From: Caldilineaceae bacterium
Lineage (GTDB): Bacteria > Chloroflexota > Anaerolineae > Caldilineales > Caldilineaceae
Length of the DNA stretch: 46,262 nt
Assembly: GCA_026645575.1 (NCBI GenBank)
Contig: JAPKMW010000096.1
Coordinates: 1 to 46,262, forward strand
Reading direction: 5' to 3'
The notes below the pieces were generated by a model. That model made no database searches, had not been told where the DNA came from, and saw only the letters and a list, made by a program, of their open reading frames with translations. How positions within the stretch are numbered: the stretch's first letter is position 1; the number at the start of each line of letters is the position of its first letter. Of the stretch, positions 24,931 to 32,450 are shown in pieces. The translations under genes and the position numbers were made by a program.

Positions 24931-25386
24931 ATGACTGCTAAAGCTAATCAACTTTTTAAATACATACGCTTGCTCGTGCTGACCCTGGTGCTGAGCCACA
25001 GCCTTTATTCTTGTGTCTTTACACCACCGGCGGCGCCGCCGGCGTTGCTCCTGCCGGCAACGTTACCGGCGACTTATCGCGTGCCCTCAACCATCGTGAG
25101 CGATCAAGTCCAGATTGTCACCCTTGATCCAGCCCGTCTAACTGGGCGCTTTAGCCTGACGCTCTTTGACAATACCACCTATGTCGCCTTGGTGGACCGG
25201 GTGGAGGAGCAGGGACCGGGCCATTTTGTCTGGATCGGTCATCTCTCCGGTCAACAGGGCAGTTTAGTCAAGGTGACGGTGGCCGAACAAGTCGTGAGCG
25301 GGGTTATTGAGCTAAAGGATACGCGCTATGAATTACAGCGGTTGCATGATAATTTTTATGCCCTTTATGCCGACGCCCTGACCTAG
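24931..25386 (+). CDS. Small lipoprotein resembling a metalloprotease prodomain
   Basis: A 151-residue predicted lipoprotein. A basic N-terminus and hydrophobic core end in lipobox LYSC at about residue 28, then a Pro/Ala spacer. The rest (about 60-151) is beta-rich: SLTLFDNTTYVALVDRVE, FVWIGHLSG, GSLVKVTV and GVIELKDTRYELQRL. This succession resembles the pro-region found ahead of reprolysin-like metalloproteases in Chloroflexota and related phyla, but no protease domain follows. It could be a stand-alone inhibitor-like domain or a fragment of a lost protease gene. AGAGG supports the ATG at 24931. The function is unproven. Confidence 0.6.
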   Translation: MTAKANQLFKYIRLLVLTLVLSHSLYSCVFTPPAAPPALLLPATLPATYRVPSTIVSDQVQIVTLDPARLTGRFSLTLFDNTTYVALVDRVEEQGPGHFVWIGHLSGQQGSLVKVTVAEQVVSGVIELKDTRYELQRLHDNFYALYADALT

Positions 25387-25390
25387 CGCG

Positions 25391-26536
25391 CTAACGCTCC
25401 ACCGTCATAGCATAGAGGCCCTCGATATAGGGATACGTATCTTCCAGATCGGCAGCCAACTCAACGCCAAAGCCCGGTCGGTTGGGCAGCGTTAAATGAC
25501 CCTTGTCGATCACTGGCGGGTTGGCGAGGATGCCCCATTGGAGCGGTCCCTGGATCATACAGAGTTCAACCATGCGTGGGTTGGGCAACGCAGCGACGAG
25601 GTGGGCATGAGCCATACACATTAGCCCGTTGTGCCAACTGTGGGGCGCAAAATCGACGCCATAGCGCTCGGCGGCTTCGGCAATGCGCAGACATTCGGTG
25701 ATGCCGGCCAACCCGGCATCAGGCTGGACAATGCCGTAGGCTTTTTTCTCTAAATAGGGACGAAACTGTTCCAGCGTGGCGTACTGCTCGCCGCCGGTGA
25801 TCGGCATAGCGACGGCGGCGTTGAGTTTGGCATAGCCGTCAACGTCACTCTGCGGAATTGGTTCTTCAAACCAAGTGAAACCCAGCCAATCCAACTCCTG
25901 GGCAATGGTCAGCGCATCATCGACGGTAAGGCGTTGATTGCCGTCAAGCATCAACTCCATACGTCCATTCACGGCTTGCACCAGTTCACGCACCAGCCCC
26001 AAAAAGCGATCCACCGTCACTCCATCCCAACTCCACTCGGTGCCAATGCGAAATTTGAGCGCTGTATAACCCTGCCCCACATAACCCAGCGCTTCTTCGA
26101 TCAGTTGATCCGGGTGCAACCGCCAATCATAGCGGCAACCACTGGAGGCATAGAGGCGCACCGTATCGAGCGGCTTGGTGGTAAGCAACTCGCTAACCCG
26201 TTTGCCGGTAATCTTGCCCCGCAAATCCCAGAGCGCGCAATCAATCCCGGCGACCGCACAATCATGCGCCCACGCGCGCCCGTTGGGGTGGGGGGTAATG
26301 GTGCTATCGGTCGGATCTTTGCCGACTAACTCGGCAGATAGCCACTGCACCCAGTCGCGAATGAGCAGCGGCCACCCATAGGCGCTGGCTTCGCCGATGC
26401 CAGTGACGCCTTCATCGGTGTGAATGACAACAATGGCGCAATCCGCCTTGATCGTCCGGTAGCGGGCAGTGATCCACTGGCGTTCCGGCTCATGTAACCG
26501 GGAGAGGCAAAGGGTCTCCAATTTGGTGATCTTCAT
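25391..26536 (-). CDS. Mandelate racemase/muconate lactonizing enzyme family protein
   Basis: A 381-residue enolase-superfamily enzyme with the full mandelate-racemase-type catalytic set: K161 and R163 in ALKFRIG, metal ligands D198 (MLDGNQ), E224 (FEEPI) and E250 (GGEQYA), and the Asp-His dyad D273 (QPDAG) and H299 (PHSWHNG). Members of this subgroup are usually sugar-acid dehydratases or racemases. The ATG at 26536 is supported by GGAGGT at 7-nt spacing. The neighbouring uronate-dehydrogenase-like and sugar-isomerase-like genes fit a sugar-acid pathway. It ends four bases from the convergent lipoprotein gene, with no intergenic spacer. Confidence 0.9.
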   Translation of the reverse strand: MKITKLETLCLSRLHEPERQWITARYRTIKADCAIVVIHTDEGVTGIGEASAYGWPLLIRDWVQWLSAELVGKDPTDSTITPHPNGRAWAHDCAVAGIDCALWDLRGKITGKRVSELLTTKPLDTVRLYASSGCRYDWRLHPDQLIEEALGYVGQGYTALKFRIGTEWSWDGVTVDRFLGLVRELVQAVNGRMELMLDGNQRLTVDDALTIAQELDWLGFTWFEEPIPQSDVDGYAKLNAAVAMPITGGEQYATLEQFRPYLEKKAYGIVQPDAGLAGITECLRIAEAAERYGVDFAPHSWHNGLMCMAHAHLVAALPNPRMVELCMIQGPLQWGILANPPVIDKGHLTLPNRPGFGVELAADLEDTYPYIEGLYAMTVER

Positions 26537-26679
26537 CGGCACGACCTCCACGACTTTACTTGGTTTGCTTACAAGGATAATAAACTCTGTTATTCTACCA
26601 CGCCTTGACCTTGCTGAAAATCAGGGGGGACATAAAAGTTTGACGCTACACCCATCAACCGGTAAACTATGCGGCGGAG

Positions 26680-26775
26680 AGTCCGTAGTCCGTAGTCCAG
26701 AGTCCAGAGTCCAAAACCCGTAGCCCTTGTAACGAATTGACTTTGGACTGTGGACTTTGGACTCTGGACTACGGA
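26680..26775. repeat. Inverted pair of five-unit heptad arrays
   Basis: The left array (26680-26714) is five heptads: agtccgt twice, agtccag twice, agtccaa. The right array (26741-26775) is five heptads in the opposite orientation: ctttgga, ctgtgga, ctttgga, ctctgga, ctacgga. Read on the other strand, the right arm repeats the same variants in nearly the same order, so the arms pair into a long imperfect hairpin. It lies in the 273-bp gap between divergent genes; the rest of that gap shows no clear feature. Confidence 0.92.
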
Positions 26776-26809
26776 CTTTAATGATCTTGTCATTGTCAAG
26801 GGAGAAAGT

Positions 26810-27577
26810 ATGAAACGCGTTTTAATTACGGGTGCTGCTGGCAATCTGGGGCGCAAATTGACCAACCACCTGCAAGGGCGCTATGATCTGCGCTTGCTGG
26901 ATCGACAAAGCAACGGCGATAGCCATATCCAGATCGCACCGTTAGAGCATTGGGATGCCGCTTGGGTGCAACACTTTGCCGGTGTTGACACGGTAGTCCA
27001 TCTGGCCGCCAACCCCAACCCTATGCCTGATTGGTTCGAGTTGTTAGAATCCAACATGGATACCGTCGTTAATGTCTTCAATGCCGCCGCCCAGCAAGGC
27101 GTCAAGCGGGTGATCTACGCCAGTTCCAACCACGCCATGGGCCAGTATAAAGACATTCCTGAACCAGCCCAGATCACGACCACCATCCCCCAACGCCCCG
27201 GCACCAGCGTCGTGCGCGACGGGAAACAGTTGACCACCCTGCCCTACGGCGCGATGAAACTGCTGGGCGAGCGGGTGGGCAAATGTTTTGCCGACGCCTA
27301 CAACATGGAAGTGATCGCCGTGCGCATCGGCTGGGTGCAACGGGACGAAAATCTCGCCAGCGCCATTCCCGCCGACCGGGAGAATTGGTATCGACTCATG
27401 TGGCTCTCCAATCGCGATTTCTGCCAATTGATGGAACGGGGTATCGAAGCTGATCTGGCGGGCACCCGCTTTGCCGTGGTCAACGGCATGTCCAATAACA
27501 GCGGGATGCGCTGGGATATTGACTACACCAGACAATTGCTAGGGTACGCACCGCAGGATGATGTCATGGCGGGGTAG
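26810..27577 (+). CDS. NAD-dependent epimerase/dehydratase, uronate-dehydrogenase-like
   Basis: A 255-residue extended short-chain dehydrogenase. It has the NAD-binding motif GAAGNLG (8-14), an HLAA segment near 64-67, catalytic serine region YASSNH (103-108) and Y146-x3-K150 in LPYGAMK. RIGWVQ and the C-terminal GYAPQDD resemble uronate dehydrogenases, which oxidise hexuronates to aldarolactones; a sugar epimerase is the alternative. AAGGGAG supports the ATG at 26810 and a longer upstream frame runs into the heptad repeats, so it is not coding. Together with the racemase-type enzyme and the TIM-barrel isomerase it suggests sugar-acid catabolism. Confidence 0.85.
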   Translation: MKRVLITGAAGNLGRKLTNHLQGRYDLRLLDRQSNGDSHIQIAPLEHWDAAWVQHFAGVDTVVHLAANPNPMPDWFELLESNMDTVVNVFNAAAQQGVKRVIYASSNHAMGQYKDIPEPAQITTTIPQRPGTSVVRDGKQLTTLPYGAMKLLGERVGKCFADAYNMEVIAVRIGWVQRDENLASAIPADRENWYRLMWLSNRDFCQLMERGIEADLAGTRFAVVNGMSNNSGMRWDIDYTRQLLGYAPQDDVMAG

Positions 27578-27744
27578 TAACAGCCGGAACAACAGATTCT
27601 AGGCAGGAACGGATTGGCTACTGCCCTGGCAGACGGCTGATTACATCTGGTGCTATACGCTTCCGACCAAGGGAAAAGTGATTGTTCGTCACACGGGACG
27701 GTTAATCCGTTCCTGCCTAGAATCCGTTGTTCTGGGTGCTGTTA
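27578..27744. repeat. Long imperfect inverted repeat between convergent genes
   Basis: Arms of about 38-40 nt (27578-27615 and about 27703-27744) pair closely, with the word attctaggcaggaacgg at the core. It starts at the SDR stop codon and reaches the stop codon of the convergent isomerase gene at 27742, so it fills the intergenic space and could terminate both genes. Confidence 0.85.
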
Positions 27745-28542
27745 CTGCAACCCCATTTTCACCAAATTCCGATAACTGATCGCCAGGCTCTCAAAAGGAT
27801 CGCGTTGACAAATGTCCTGTTCCACTGCGTACCATTCGACGCCGCTCTCGGCACAGGCGGCGAGGATGGCCGGCCAGTTGAGATTGCCTTCGCCCACCTC
27901 GGCCATCCACTGGTTGCCCAGCCGGGGGTGTGGCGGCTCGGCGACAACCATATCCTTGAGGTGGATCACCGGCATCCGCTGTGCCACCTTCTGAATCCAG
28001 GCCACCGGGTCGCCACCGCCATGTTGCACCCAATAGGTGTCGATCTCGGCCTGGAGATAGCGCGGGTCGCTTTCATCATAGATAATGTCGAGGGCCGTGC
28101 GGCTGCCATTAGCTTGGGGGAAGCGGATAAACTCAAAGCTGTGGTTGTGATAGCTAAAGGTCAAGCCTGCGGCATGGAGCTTTTCGCCCACTTGGGATGC
28201 CTCGGCGGCAAAGCGTTGATAGCCTGCTTCCCCTGCCTCGCGATAAGCGGCCGGCAAACTACCGATGGCGACATGCCGACAGTTCCAGATCTGATGTTGG
28301 GCAATGACGCTATCCAGATCATGCCAGAGTTGGTCGTAGCCGATATGGGTGTTGCAAATGGTCAAGCCCAGGTCATCGACCATTGCCTTGACCTCGGCGT
28401 GGGGGATGGGGCCAATGGCGGAAACTTGAACGGCAGTGTAACCGATGGCGCGCACTTTGCGTAAAGTCGCCGCCAGGTCAGCCGCCGTCTTGGTGAAATC
28501 GCGGACAGTATAGAGCTGCGCCGCTACAACAGCATGGCTCAT
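27742..28542 (-). CDS. Sugar phosphate isomerase/epimerase (xylose-isomerase-like TIM barrel)
   Basis: A 266-residue AP-endonuclease-2/xylose-isomerase-like TIM barrel, probably a metal-dependent sugar or inositol-derivative isomerase or dehydratase. Motifs are the N-terminal AAQLYTVRDF strand, the central metal-site strand FSYHNHSFEF, a second metal region QAEIDTYWV, and HLKDM near the C-terminus. The ATG at 28542 has an AAGGA ribosome-binding site; the longer frame to 28929 is not supported. The substrate is not deducible, but its placement beside the SDR and racemase-type genes suggests carbohydrate catabolism. It is divergent from the secreted PA14 protein gene. Confidence 0.88.
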   Translation of the reverse strand: MSHAVVAAQLYTVRDFTKTAADLAATLRKVRAIGYTAVQVSAIGPIPHAEVKAMVDDLGLTICNTHIGYDQLWHDLDSVIAQHQIWNCRHVAIGSLPAAYREAGEAGYQRFAAEASQVGEKLHAAGLTFSYHNHSFEFIRFPQANGSRTALDIIYDESDPRYLQAEIDTYWVQHGGGDPVAWIQKVAQRMPVIHLKDMVVAEPPHPRLGNQWMAEVGEGNLNWPAILAACAESGVEWYAVEQDICQRDPFESLAISYRNLVKMGLQ

Positions 28543-28604
28543 GATCTTTTCCTTGTCTTTTGAAAAGGTTGTCGGTTCTTTGGGTGCAATAACCAGGGGG
28601 CTAG

Positions 28605-28637
28605 TAATTGTAAGCAATTTATAGTATACTACAATTA
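28605..28637. promoter_or_regulatory. Symmetric operator/promoter candidate between divergent genes
   Basis: TAATTGTA (28605-28612) and TACAATTA (28630-28637) form a perfect 8-bp inverted repeat with a 17-bp AT-rich spacer. It lies between the isomerase (minus) and the PA14 protein (plus), where promoters for both are expected; each arm also resembles a degenerate -10/-35 element. The regulator is unknown. Confidence 0.4.
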
Positions 28638-28776
28638 GAGACGCTGCACGTTGTGTGCGTTGTGCAATGATTAATAACTTGCCACTACAATCGCGGATCA
28701 GCTTGCTGTTAGCCTGGCTATCAGCAACGTGGTTTGTGATTGCAGCCAATTTTACGACTCCCTCAGGTGGCCCTGT

Positions 28777-30375
28777 ATGAAGCAATCTCTGCTGTATCAA
28801 CATACTCTGTCTTCGTTGTTCAACCACTTTGGGCGCAGCTTGATCGTGGCGGTTGGCGCAGCGGTTCTGCTGACCACGGTTGCCGCTGCCCAAACCGTGA
28901 CGCCAACCAGAACGCCAACACCGACGCACACGCCGATTACCATTGAAATTTATCTACCGGTGATCAGTAGCGGTGCGGCGCGCACCAGCATCACCGGGCA
29001 ACGGTTGGAAGCAATCAATGGCGTCGTCGGGCAAATTCACCGGGCGACGGGGCGCGACTTTGGAAATTACCTGTTGACGAACGACGGTCTTACCTATGGT
29101 CTCGTGGGTGGTACGGTGGCGGTAGAACAGCAAATTACCGCTTTGCGCAATACGGAGCCGCCGATTGCGGTGGTGGTGTGGGGGATAGCCTATCGCATTG
29201 TCGGCGCCGATGATCTCCTGGTGATTGTGGTGGATCGCGTTCAGTCGGCGAATGCTATCCCTGGGGAACCGGATGCCGCTTTGCCGGTGGCGAAGGTGAA
29301 GTTTGATCTGGTCAACTTACGCACTGGGCCAGCCAACAGCTATGCCAACGCCGGTCAGGTTGTGCGCAACCAACGCTGCGCTGTGGTGGGCCGCAATCGT
29401 ACCACCACTTGGTTGGAGTTGCAGTGTAATGAAACCCTGCGCGGCTGGATCGACTGGCGGCTGGTTGATGTCGAGGGCGCTGTCGCCGCCCTACCTATCA
29501 CCGAACCAACCATTATTGTGGTCATTACCCCGACGCCGACAGTCACGCCAACGCCAACGCGTCAGCCGTCAACGGCGACCCCAGCCCCGCCCCCAAGCGG
29601 CGCCTGGCGGGCCAGCTACTTTGACAACCGCAACGTACAAGGGACACCGGTTGCGGTGCAGGAAGCAGCAACGATTAACTTTAACTGGACCGCCGGTTCA
29701 CCAATCGTTGGCTTACCCGCCGACGGCTTTTCGGCGCGCTTTGAACGGCAGGTTACTTTCAACGATGGTTACTATCGCTTCTCCATTGACGCCGATGATG
29801 GGGTGCGCTTCTGGCTGGATGATGAATTATTAATTGACGAGTGGCATGGCGCCGAGAATCGTACTTATACGGTTGGTCGCTACTTGCAGGGCGCCCATAC
29901 CTTGCGCATCGACTACTATGAAGCCACCGGTTTGGCTGACTTACGTTTCCTTAGTGAGTACGTCACCACTTTCCCGGAGTGGGAGGCCACCTATTTTGAC
30001 GGTGTCACTATGAGTGGGCCGGCGGTCTTTAGCCAACTGGAAGCGCGCATGGTCAACCCGCTCGACTATGAATGGCGCAATGGTTCCCCCTTACCGTCAC
30101 GGTTGGGCGTGGACACCTGGTCGGCGCGTTGGATCGGACAATTTCGCTTCAACGGAGCCACCTATATTTTCCGTGCCATTGCCGATGATGGCGTGCGTGT
30201 CTACCTCAATGATCAACTGGTGATCGACGGCTGGCAGGATGGCTATACTGATTTGAGCAATCGCTTCTATGCCGTCGGCGCCGGCATCCACACGGTGCGG
30301 GTCGAGTATTACGAACGCACCGGCAATGCACAGGTGCGGGTGTGGTGGTTTGAGGATTTTGCGTCGCCGCGGTAG
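28777..30375 (+). CDS. Secreted protein with SH3-like and two PA14 domains
   Basis: A 532-residue exported protein. A signal peptide (about 1-39, ending VAAAQ) is followed by a Thr/Pro linker and the motif YLPVISSGA. A bacterial SH3-like domain spans about 170-245 (FDLVNLRTGPANSYANAGQV, then LRGWIDWRLV). After a second Thr/Pro linker come two PA14-type domains (about 288-408 and 412-530), each with the hallmarks SIDADDGVRFWLDDELLID or AIADDGVRVYLNDQLVIDGW. PA14 domains usually bind carbohydrate, so cell-wall or polysaccharide binding at the cell surface is likely. No catalytic domain is present. I chose the ATG at 28777 (AGGTGG upstream) over one at 28729. Confidence 0.88.
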   Translation: MKQSLLYQHTLSSLFNHFGRSLIVAVGAAVLLTTVAAAQTVTPTRTPTPTHTPITIEIYLPVISSGAARTSITGQRLEAINGVVGQIHRATGRDFGNYLLTNDGLTYGLVGGTVAVEQQITALRNTEPPIAVVVWGIAYRIVGADDLLVIVVDRVQSANAIPGEPDAALPVAKVKFDLVNLRTGPANSYANAGQVVRNQRCAVVGRNRTTTWLELQCNETLRGWIDWRLVDVEGAVAALPITEPTIIVVITPTPTVTPTPTRQPSTATPAPPPSGAWRASYFDNRNVQGTPVAVQEAATINFNWTAGSPIVGLPADGFSARFERQVTFNDGYYRFSIDADDGVRFWLDDELLIDEWHGAENRTYTVGRYLQGAHTLRIDYYEATGLADLRFLSEYVTTFPEWEATYFDGVTMSGPAVFSQLEARMVNPLDYEWRNGSPLPSRLGVDTWSARWIGQFRFNGATYIFRAIADDGVRVYLNDQLVIDGWQDGYTDLSNRFYAVGAGIHTVRVEYYERTGNAQVRVWWFEDFASPR

Positions 30376-30380
30376 GAGTA

Positions 30381-30453
30381 CGAGACAGGAGACACGAGAC
30401 AGGAGACACGAGACATAGTCGTCGATTTCTCGTGTCTCCTGTCTCCTGTCTCA
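30381..30453. repeat. Heptad array with an inverted partner arm
   Basis: Five heptads at 30381-30415 alternate cgagaca and ggagaca; the partner arm at about 30426-30453 consists of tgtctcc twice and tgtctca after a tctcg lead. The arms form a hairpin of about 25 bp starting 6 bp after the PA14 protein stop. Confidence 0.92.
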
Positions 30454-30462
30454 GAATACGGC

Positions 30463-30590
30463 TTAGGCTTCTGCCATCATCGCTTCCTCATTGATGCCTG
30501 CCATTGAGGCGTCACCGAGGGCGAGGCGGTTGAGTTGTTCGTTCATCTCCCACTCTTCGTCGAGGGTCTCTTGGAGATAGCATAACAAAC
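30463..30590 (-). pseudogene. DUF892 (YciE/YciF-type) ferritin-like protein, C-terminal remnant
   Basis: A minus-strand frame ending in TAA (30463-30465) encodes LLCYLQETLDEEWEMNEQL followed by NRLALGDASMAGINEEA. The QETLDEE...NEQL...LA pattern matches the last helix and tail of DUF892 ferritin-like stress proteins (normally about 160-170 residues). There is no start codon and no upstream helices; the frame degenerates after about 40 codons. It is the 3' end of a deleted gene between two repeat elements. Confidence 0.65.
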
Positions 30591-30618
30591 TCGTTGTGGA
30601 AAAGGATGCATAGAGTCA

Positions 30619-30697
30619 TAAGTGGGGGGTATAGGTAGGATAGATGGTGGATTTTGTATTCTCCATCATCCATCATCCACCATCTACCATCCACTTA
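30619..30697. repeat. Heptad array with an inverted arm at the ctaG 3' end
   Basis: Five heptads at 30663-30697 (ccatcat twice, ccaccat, ctaccat, ccactta) pair with a less regular left arm at 30619-30652 (outer TAAGTGG, inner TAGATGGTGGAT). The right arm overlaps the stop codon of the minus-strand ctaG gene. Confidence 0.85.
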
Positions 30698-31669
30698 CTG
30701 CGCCGTTGATCGAGCCAGGTGTGCAGGTTGTTGGGGGGCGACGGCGGTGCGATCGTGCTGGCGCACCTGGCGCCAATAGGCAATGGTCAGGCTCAAGTAG
30801 ACCAGGCTCATTGTTATTAACAGGACGATGCCGGTTAGCTGTTGATCAAGGGCAGGCGTCAAGCCCCAGTGTTGGGCTGTGGGTAGATAGATGGGATACC
30901 AGAACGGCGGTGTCAAGGTGATCAGGGCTCCGAGTAGAATCCCCGTGAGTGCAATGGTAGCGACAAAACGGAAACGCAGCATCGGTGATAGGGTTTCATC
31001 GGTTTGGGGTAAGAGCAACAGGCGCCAGAAGAGCATGGCGGTAGCCAGCAAAACGCCATGCTGCACCAGATGGACAAGCCCGTCATACTGTGCCACCTTG
31101 TAGACATAGGGCGCCTGCCAGAGCCAGAGGGCCACCAGGTAGACGATCCAACTAATGCGCGGCTGCAAAAAGAAACGGCCAATCAGGTGGAGATCGCGCT
31201 GTTGGCGCCACCAATAGTGCCACCAGCGTTGAATCTCTTTGGGGATCGCCCAACTTAGGGCGACTGAGGCCTGACCCAACAACAACAAGGGCGCCGCCAG
31301 CAAGATCAACAGTAGATGCTGCACCGTATGGGCAATGAAGAGGTCGGCGCTGAGGGCGTGGAGGGGCGAAACAAAGGCGATAAAGAGGACGGTCAAGCCG
31401 CCGTTAAAGGCCAGTGCCTGCCCGACTGTAATCACCTGCCCAATCCCAGAGCGCCACCACAAGATACGGACACCGCGGCTATAGAGCCAGGCCATGAGCA
31501 CCAACCCTACCATCGACCAGGACTCCCAATCCCACATTCGCATTAACGCTTGTGGCGGCAGCGGCACCCCCTCGTGCGCGGCAACAGGGGTTGCGCTCAA
31601 ACGAAGACAAGCAGCAAGCATAAGAAACGTAATGATGAGCCAGCGTAGGCTCTGCAACAGGTACTTCAT
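30695..31669 (-). CDS. ctaG: Cytochrome c oxidase assembly factor CtaG (caa3 type)
   Basis: A 324-residue multi-pass membrane protein of the caa3-type CtaG family, implicated in maturation or copper supply of cytochrome c oxidase. A probable signal-like first segment is followed by MWDWESWSMVGLV and about six more membrane helices. The conserved histidine motif AHTVQHLLL (about 117-125) and the HLVQHGVLL repeat are diagnostic. The C-terminal 30 residues are a polar tail. The ATG at 31669 is favoured, but no strong ribosome-binding site is visible and an upstream TTG is possible. No oxidase genes are in the window; the gene implies aerobic respiration. Confidence 0.88.
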   Translation of the reverse strand: MKYLLQSLRWLIITFLMLAACLRLSATPVAAHEGVPLPPQALMRMWDWESWSMVGLVLMAWLYSRGVRILWWRSGIGQVITVGQALAFNGGLTVLFIAFVSPLHALSADLFIAHTVQHLLLILLAAPLLLLGQASVALSWAIPKEIQRWWHYWWRQQRDLHLIGRFFLQPRISWIVYLVALWLWQAPYVYKVAQYDGLVHLVQHGVLLATAMLFWRLLLLPQTDETLSPMLRFRFVATIALTGILLGALITLTPPFWYPIYLPTAQHWGLTPALDQQLTGIVLLITMSLVYLSLTIAYWRQVRQHDRTAVAPQQPAHLARSTAQ

Positions 31670-31927
31670 CCTACCATCCAATTCTTATCAATGCCCACCC
31701 AGAGATTAACTGGGGATAAGCAACGTCAGATCGGCAATGCCGACTATTTTGATACAAATCAAGAACGGCTGCGCTCTATCCATATACAGTTCGTGTCATA
31801 GGGGCAGGTACGGAAGTGAAAGATGCCGATCTTCCCTGTTGCCATCGCCTATATCTAAACATAGAGATGGGCCGAGTGCTTGCGTTATTATGCGTAAAAG
31901 CTGTATTGTTTTACGAAAGGAAGGCTT

Positions 31928-32197
31928 ATGACGCAAATCGGTTTTGTCCTCTCTCATGAACAGTTTTCCGCGCCCGTATTGATTGAGCTAGGGGTTGCCG
32001 CTGAACAAGCCGGCTTTGACGATGAGCAGGTGATCAAGCAATGGCTGGTCAGCGCGGACCCAGAAGAACATGTCCACTCCATTCGTCAACTCTTTGACGC
32101 TGGCATCACGGAAGTTTATATCCATTCCGGTCAGGCTGATCAGATGCGCGTGGTCAATTTTTATGGTCAGGAAGTCCTCCCACGGTTGCGTCGTTAA
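31928..32197 (+). pseudogene. LLM-class F420-dependent oxidoreductase with large internal deletion
   Basis: An 89-codon frame whose first 31 residues (IGFVLSHEQFSAPVLIELGV, then AAEQAGFD) match the N-terminus of luciferase-like F420-dependent oxidoreductases. Its last 55 or so residues (QWLVSADPEEHVHSIRQLFD, then AGITEVYIHSG and FYGQEVLPRL) match the C-terminus of the same family. The normal length is about 310-330 residues, so some 230 residues including the whole barrel core and cofactor site are missing, with the frame preserved. The start has a good AAGGAAGG ribosome-binding site. The product, if made, cannot be an enzyme. Bases 31682-31927 upstream show nothing definite. Confidence 0.8.
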
Positions 32198-32208
32198 CGG
32201 ATGCTTGG

Positions 32209-32256
32209 GAAAAGAAGAGCGGATAGGTCTCTGTCTACACTCCTGCTCTTCTTTTC
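32209..32256 (+). terminator. 12-bp inverted repeat after the LLM remnant
   Basis: Arms 32209-32220 (GAAAAGAAGAGC) and 32245-32256 (GCTCTTCTTTTC) are perfect reverse complements around a 24-nt loop. The pyrimidine-rich right arm could act as a terminator for the upstream unit. Confidence 0.6.
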
Positions 32257-32450
32257 TCAGTTCACTCGACGAACTTATCGGTAAGCGTTCACGCCCTTCG
32301 TCCGTCTATCCATTCAATAAAATTTGTATCCACTCTCTATCTCGCCCTGTATCTTGCTCTCTTTCCATTGGCGTTATCCGGTGCGAAACTAGGTAATGAT
32401 GGGTAAAGTGTAGGTATAAAATGTAGAAAAGGGTAGAGAAGGAAGCCACA

